A program made the translations under genes and the position numbers. DNA of 64,000 bases from Streptomyces deccanensis (GTDB lineage Bacteria > Actinomycetota > Actinomycetes > Streptomycetales > Streptomycetaceae). Shown here piece after piece: positions 61,591 to 64,000 of this stretch. The notes beneath the pieces were generated by a model. The model did not search any database, was not told the origin of the DNA, and saw only the letters and a list, made by a program, of their open reading frames with translations. Location of the stretch: assembly GCF_022385335.1 (NCBI RefSeq), contig NZ_CP092431.1, positions 62,001-126,000 of the forward strand, in the 5' to 3' direction. The first letter of the stretch is position 1. Each line of letters opens with the position of its first letter.

Positions 61591-61704
61591 CACGCGGATG
61601 ACAGTCCGAGGCACGGAACTGCCGCTCGGCGGCATGGAGGACGTGGTCGCGGTCGAAGCTTCGCGGTCTCGCCACATGCAGAAGGTAAAGCCGACCCCCC
61701 CTTC

Positions 61705-61770
61705 TTGACAACTCAGTACAGAATTGCCTAGGTTTCCGGCTGTTCAGTACACAACCATCCTGAGCTCACG
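61705..61770 (+). promoter_or_regulatory. Promoter/operator copy C (rightward)
   Basis: TTGACA (61705-61710), an 18-base spacer and TAGGTT (61729-61734), then CTGTTCAGTACACAACC. It is the inverted counterpart of copy B 115 bp away, and reads into the gene at 61793 with a roughly 50-base leader. Confidence 0.78.
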
Positions 61771-61792
61771 GGCCTTCATCGAGGAAAAGAAC

Positions 61793-62587
61793 ATGACTGA
61801 AGCCGCAGATCGGATCATCGACGCCCTGCGCAGCGGGCACGACCACCTCGCCGCTGTGGTGCACAGACTCACCGCGGCCGATCTCACCCGCCCGTCCGGC
61901 GCGTCGGAGTGGGACGTCTCCCAGGTGCTCGGCCATCTGGGCAGCGGCGCCGAAATAGGCCTGGCCGTACTGGAGGGCGCGACGGGCGGTACGGGTGCCC
62001 CCGACGGCGACTTCAACAAGTCGGTGTGGGCCCGCTGGAACGCGATGACCCCGGCCGAGCGCGCCGAAGGCTTCGTCACCGCCAACCAGGCGCTGGTCGA
62101 GTGCTACGAGAGCCTCGACGCGGGGGCCCGCAGCGACCTCCGGATCGACCTCGGCTTCCTGCCCGCGCCGGTGGACGTCGCGACCGCGGCGGGGCTCCGG
62201 CTCGGTGAGCTCGCCCACCACTCGTGGGACGTCGAGGTGACCTTCGACCCGTCGGCGACCCTGGCGTCCGCCGCGACCGCGCCGCTTCTCGACCAGGCCG
62301 GCATGATGCTGGGCTTCATCGGCAAGGCGGACGCCCTGGAGAACCGCCCCGTCACCGTCGCGGTGCGCACCACCGCACCAGAGCGCGCCTTCGGTCTCTC
62401 GGTCGGCGAGACGGTCGCGCTCACCGGGGAACCCGAGCACGCCGACGCCGTGCTGACGGCCCCCGCCGAGTGGTGGCTGCGACTCGTCGCCGGCCGGCAC
62501 GCCCCCGCCCACACCCCGTCCTCCGTGACCCTCACCGGCGACACCGTCACCCTCGACGACCTGCGCAGGGTCTTCCCCGGGTTCTGA
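61793..62587 (+). CDS. Maleylpyruvate isomerase N-terminal domain protein (DinB-like, mycothiol-dependent type)
   Basis: A 264-residue protein from ATG 61793. The DinB-like four-helix domain shows SEWDVSQVLGHLGSGAEIGL (first metal His) and LRLGELAHHSWDVEVTF (later His residues), followed by a C-terminal SCP2-like domain (VGETVALTGEPEHADAVLTA). Such proteins are mycothiol-dependent isomerases or transferases in actinobacteria. Its promoter matches those of the leftward export/modification genes, so it is probably part of the same stress or antibiotic response. Confidence 0.85.
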   Translation: MTEAADRIIDALRSGHDHLAAVVHRLTAADLTRPSGASEWDVSQVLGHLGSGAEIGLAVLEGATGGTGAPDGDFNKSVWARWNAMTPAERAEGFVTANQALVECYESLDAGARSDLRIDLGFLPAPVDVATAAGLRLGELAHHSWDVEVTFDPSATLASAATAPLLDQAGMMLGFIGKADALENRPVTVAVRTTAPERAFGLSVGETVALTGEPEHADAVLTAPAEWWLRLVAGRHAPAHTPSSVTLTGDTVTLDDLRRVFPGF

Positions 62588-62739
62588 GCCCGGCGGTGAG
62601 GCAACGGGCACGGGAACACGCCCGGGCCCGCCCGCTTCACTCGGGGTCGTGTCCGCAGCATGAGCGGCACAGCGAAAGTGCCTTCTGACCTGGGACGACA
62701 GGGCTTGTCCAAGGCTTCTGTCGTCTCGCGGGGGAAGGC

Positions 62740-63210
62740 GCTTTCCGCGTGCGCACTACCGGGTCATGTCCGCGACTTGTCGTCTCGGCCGACGGTCGCG
62801 GGTTGGCCGGCCATGCCGGATCCCGTCTGCTGGCCGATCTGGTCGACGTCGCCGGGCTGACCAGCGCCTTCACCAACGCGTTGCGTCGGCTGCGGCCGCG
62901 CGGCACGGGGCACGGCCCCGGCCGGGTGGCGGTCGACCTGGCCGTGATGATCACCGACGGCGGCGAGACCGTCACTGACCTCGCTGTCCTGCGTGACCAG
63001 CGCGAGGTGTTCGGCCCGGTCGCCGCCACACCCACCGCCTGGCGTCTTCTCGCCGACATCGGTCCTCCCGGGTCCTCGGGTCCCGGTAGCCGAAGCCGCG
63101 CTGTAGGCGGCAGCTTGCCTGCTCCTTCCCGGAGTGGCAGGTGATTAGCGTGGCGTCGAGGTCCAGGACCAGGCAGGGCAGGTCGCGCCCGCCCGCGCGG
63201 GACGCTGGTA
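62740..63210. pseudogene. Scrambled IS1380-family transposase relic
   Basis: On the plus strand 62755-63060 reads VVSADGRGLAGHAGSRLLAD, then RPRGTGHGPGRVAVDLAVMI and EVFGPVAATPTAWRLLADI, the start of an IS1380 transposase. Immediately after, on the minus strand (63085-63185), lies RDLPCLVLDLDATLITCHS, the central catalytic block of the same family in the opposite orientation. The element has been internally inverted and most of the gene is missing. Confidence 0.75.
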
Positions 63211-63638
63211 TGCCGTCGCGTGTGTCGGCGGCTTGCAGTCAGGCGATTTCGCGTGCGGTGGCGCGCCCGGGCTTCTTGCAGGGCGGCCAGTGCATGACCG
63301 CCCCTCGACCAGCAACCCACATGGCGAGGAGGGTCGCCAGGAACTCGCAAGCGTCGTCCTCGTGCGGGGTCTCCCGTAGGAGGCGGGATCGCTGACGTGG
63401 AACACCGTGTCCTGCGCGGCGACCGTGCACCCAGGCCGACGTGGACGGCGTAGTGCGTGGGTTTCATGCCGACGTCGTCGGGGGTGTCCGGCCCGCCGCG
63501 CACACCCCGGCGTCCCCGGCGATGAGCGCGGCACGGGCCTCGCGGACACGGGGCCGGCCCAGCACACCGGCGAGACGGGTCAGCCCGTCGTCCCGGCCCC
63601 GCTGGGCGGGACGCTGGCGTCGATTCCGGTGCCCTTGG
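63211..63638 (-). other. Unrecognised, probably frameshifted coding relic
   Basis: The minus strand reads VGMKPTHYAVHVGLG, AAQDTVFHVSDPA and RLLRETPHEDDACEFLATLL, then AMWVAGRGAVMHWPP, in successive frames between about 63500 and 63290. It looks like one protein broken by indels; I cannot name its family. Confidence 0.3.
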
Positions 63639-64000
63639 TCATGAGGGCTCCTGGGCCGGGCCGGGGACGGTATGGGGGTCGGTGGCGGTGAGGGGGAGCA
63701 GCACCTGGAAGCGGGTGTCGCCGGGTACGGACTCGACTTTCAGGTCACCGTGGTGCTTGTTGACGACGATCCGCCAGGAGATGTCGAGCCCCAGTCCCGT
63801 GCCCTCGCCCACCGGCTTGGTGGTGAAGAACGGGTCGAAGATCCGGCCGCGGATCTCGGCCGGCACTCCCGGGCCCGTGTCGCGGAACTCCACCAGCAAC
63901 CGGTCGTGCACCACAGCGGTGCGTACGGTCAACGTCCCTTCGCCGCCCGCGCTCTTGATGGCGGAGACCGCGTTGTCGATCAGGTTGGTCCACACCTGGT
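63639..64000 (-). CDS. Sensor histidine kinase, C-terminal ATPase domain (gene continues past the right edge)
   Basis: The last 120 or so residues of a GHKL kinase: N-box WTNLIDNAVSAIKSA, G1 FRDTGPGVP, F-box IFDPFFTTKPVG and G2 GEGTGLGLDISWRIV. The dimerisation/His box and sensor lie outside the window. The form resembles NtrB-like or cyclic-nucleotide-domain kinases that act on their own ligand sensor. No response regulator is seen within the window. Confidence 0.9.
   Translation of the reverse strand, partial: QVWTNLIDNAVSAIKSAGGEGTLTVRTAVVHDRLLVEFRDTGPGVPAEIRGRIFDPFFTTKPVGEGTGLGLDISWRIVVNKHHGDLKVESVPGDTRFQVLLPLTATDPHTVPGPAQEPS

Overview
The window is high-GC DNA whose codon usage, gene families and intergenic repeats suggest a Streptomyces or close relative. 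Clues are the CGNR zinc finger, the mycothiol-dependent isomerase-like protein, very GC-rich hairpins, many GTG starts and dense TetR/LysR/GntR/HxlR regulators. It is accessory in character: one tRNA, and otherwise defence, catabolic and transporter genes with many insertion sequences and gene fossils. Everything below was read by eye; no searches were run.

1-16.6 kb: a decaying defence island. A qatA-like KAP ATPase is cut by a complete IS21-type transposon (22/26 terminal inverted repeats, 6-bp target duplication) that carries a passenger methyltransferase. Next come an intact qatB-like gene and a third gene cut by an IS630 element at a TA site, then an IS3 element and a DUF3800 relic. The apparently intact core follows: an alpha/beta-hydrolase gene overlapping by 4 bp a 1,496-aa caspase-NTPase-WD40 gene. 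After that are a truncated SF2 helicase fused to the tail of an OmpA-domain gene, and a glycoside-hydrolase-like relic.

16.8-27.6 kb: a tight eight-gene minus-strand operon. In transcription order it encodes a tautomerase, a DUF1185 protein, an enamidase-like amidohydrolase, two divergent AroQ-like proteins and a three-subunit molybdenum hydroxylase. A divergent LysR gene and a large FMN/4Fe-4S/FAD ene-reductase gene follow. Together they suggest hydroxylation, ring reduction and hydrolytic opening of an N-heteroaromatic ring. An initiator tRNA-Met with a strong terminator lies after them.

27.8-35.2 kb: a C4 acid-sugar-like catabolic cluster in decay. It has a frameshifted otnK-like kinase, a run-on aldolase, an RraA-like gene without a clear start, an intact beta-decarboxylating dehydrogenase, a TIM-barrel isomerase broken by an 8-bp tandem duplication, and an Asp/Glu racemase. 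A GntR/FCD regulator gene and the racemase gene share the operator-like motif ACCGG-N4-CCGGT.

35.3-45.1 kb: a seven-gene minus-strand aromatic meta-cleavage operon (SDR, two FAH-family enzymes, extradiol dioxygenase, ACMSD-like amidohydrolase, flavin monooxygenase, cyclase-family hydrolase) with a divergent LysR gene and an MFS exporter or importer.

45.5-64 kb: amidase, dihydrolipoyl dehydrogenase, a saccharopine-dehydrogenase-like enzyme divergent from a TetR gene, a dehalogenase-type hydrolase divergent from a CGNR regulator, and an HxlR gene divergent from a quinone-oxidoreductase gene. A multidrug/oxidative operon follows (DHA2 transporter, flavin monooxygenase, TrxB-like oxidoreductase, alpha/beta hydrolase). 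Three near-identical copies of a roughly 65-bp promoter (TTGACA-N18-TAGGTT) and several duplicated gene tails record repeated duplication there. The window ends with an IS1380 relic and the 3' end of a histidine kinase gene.
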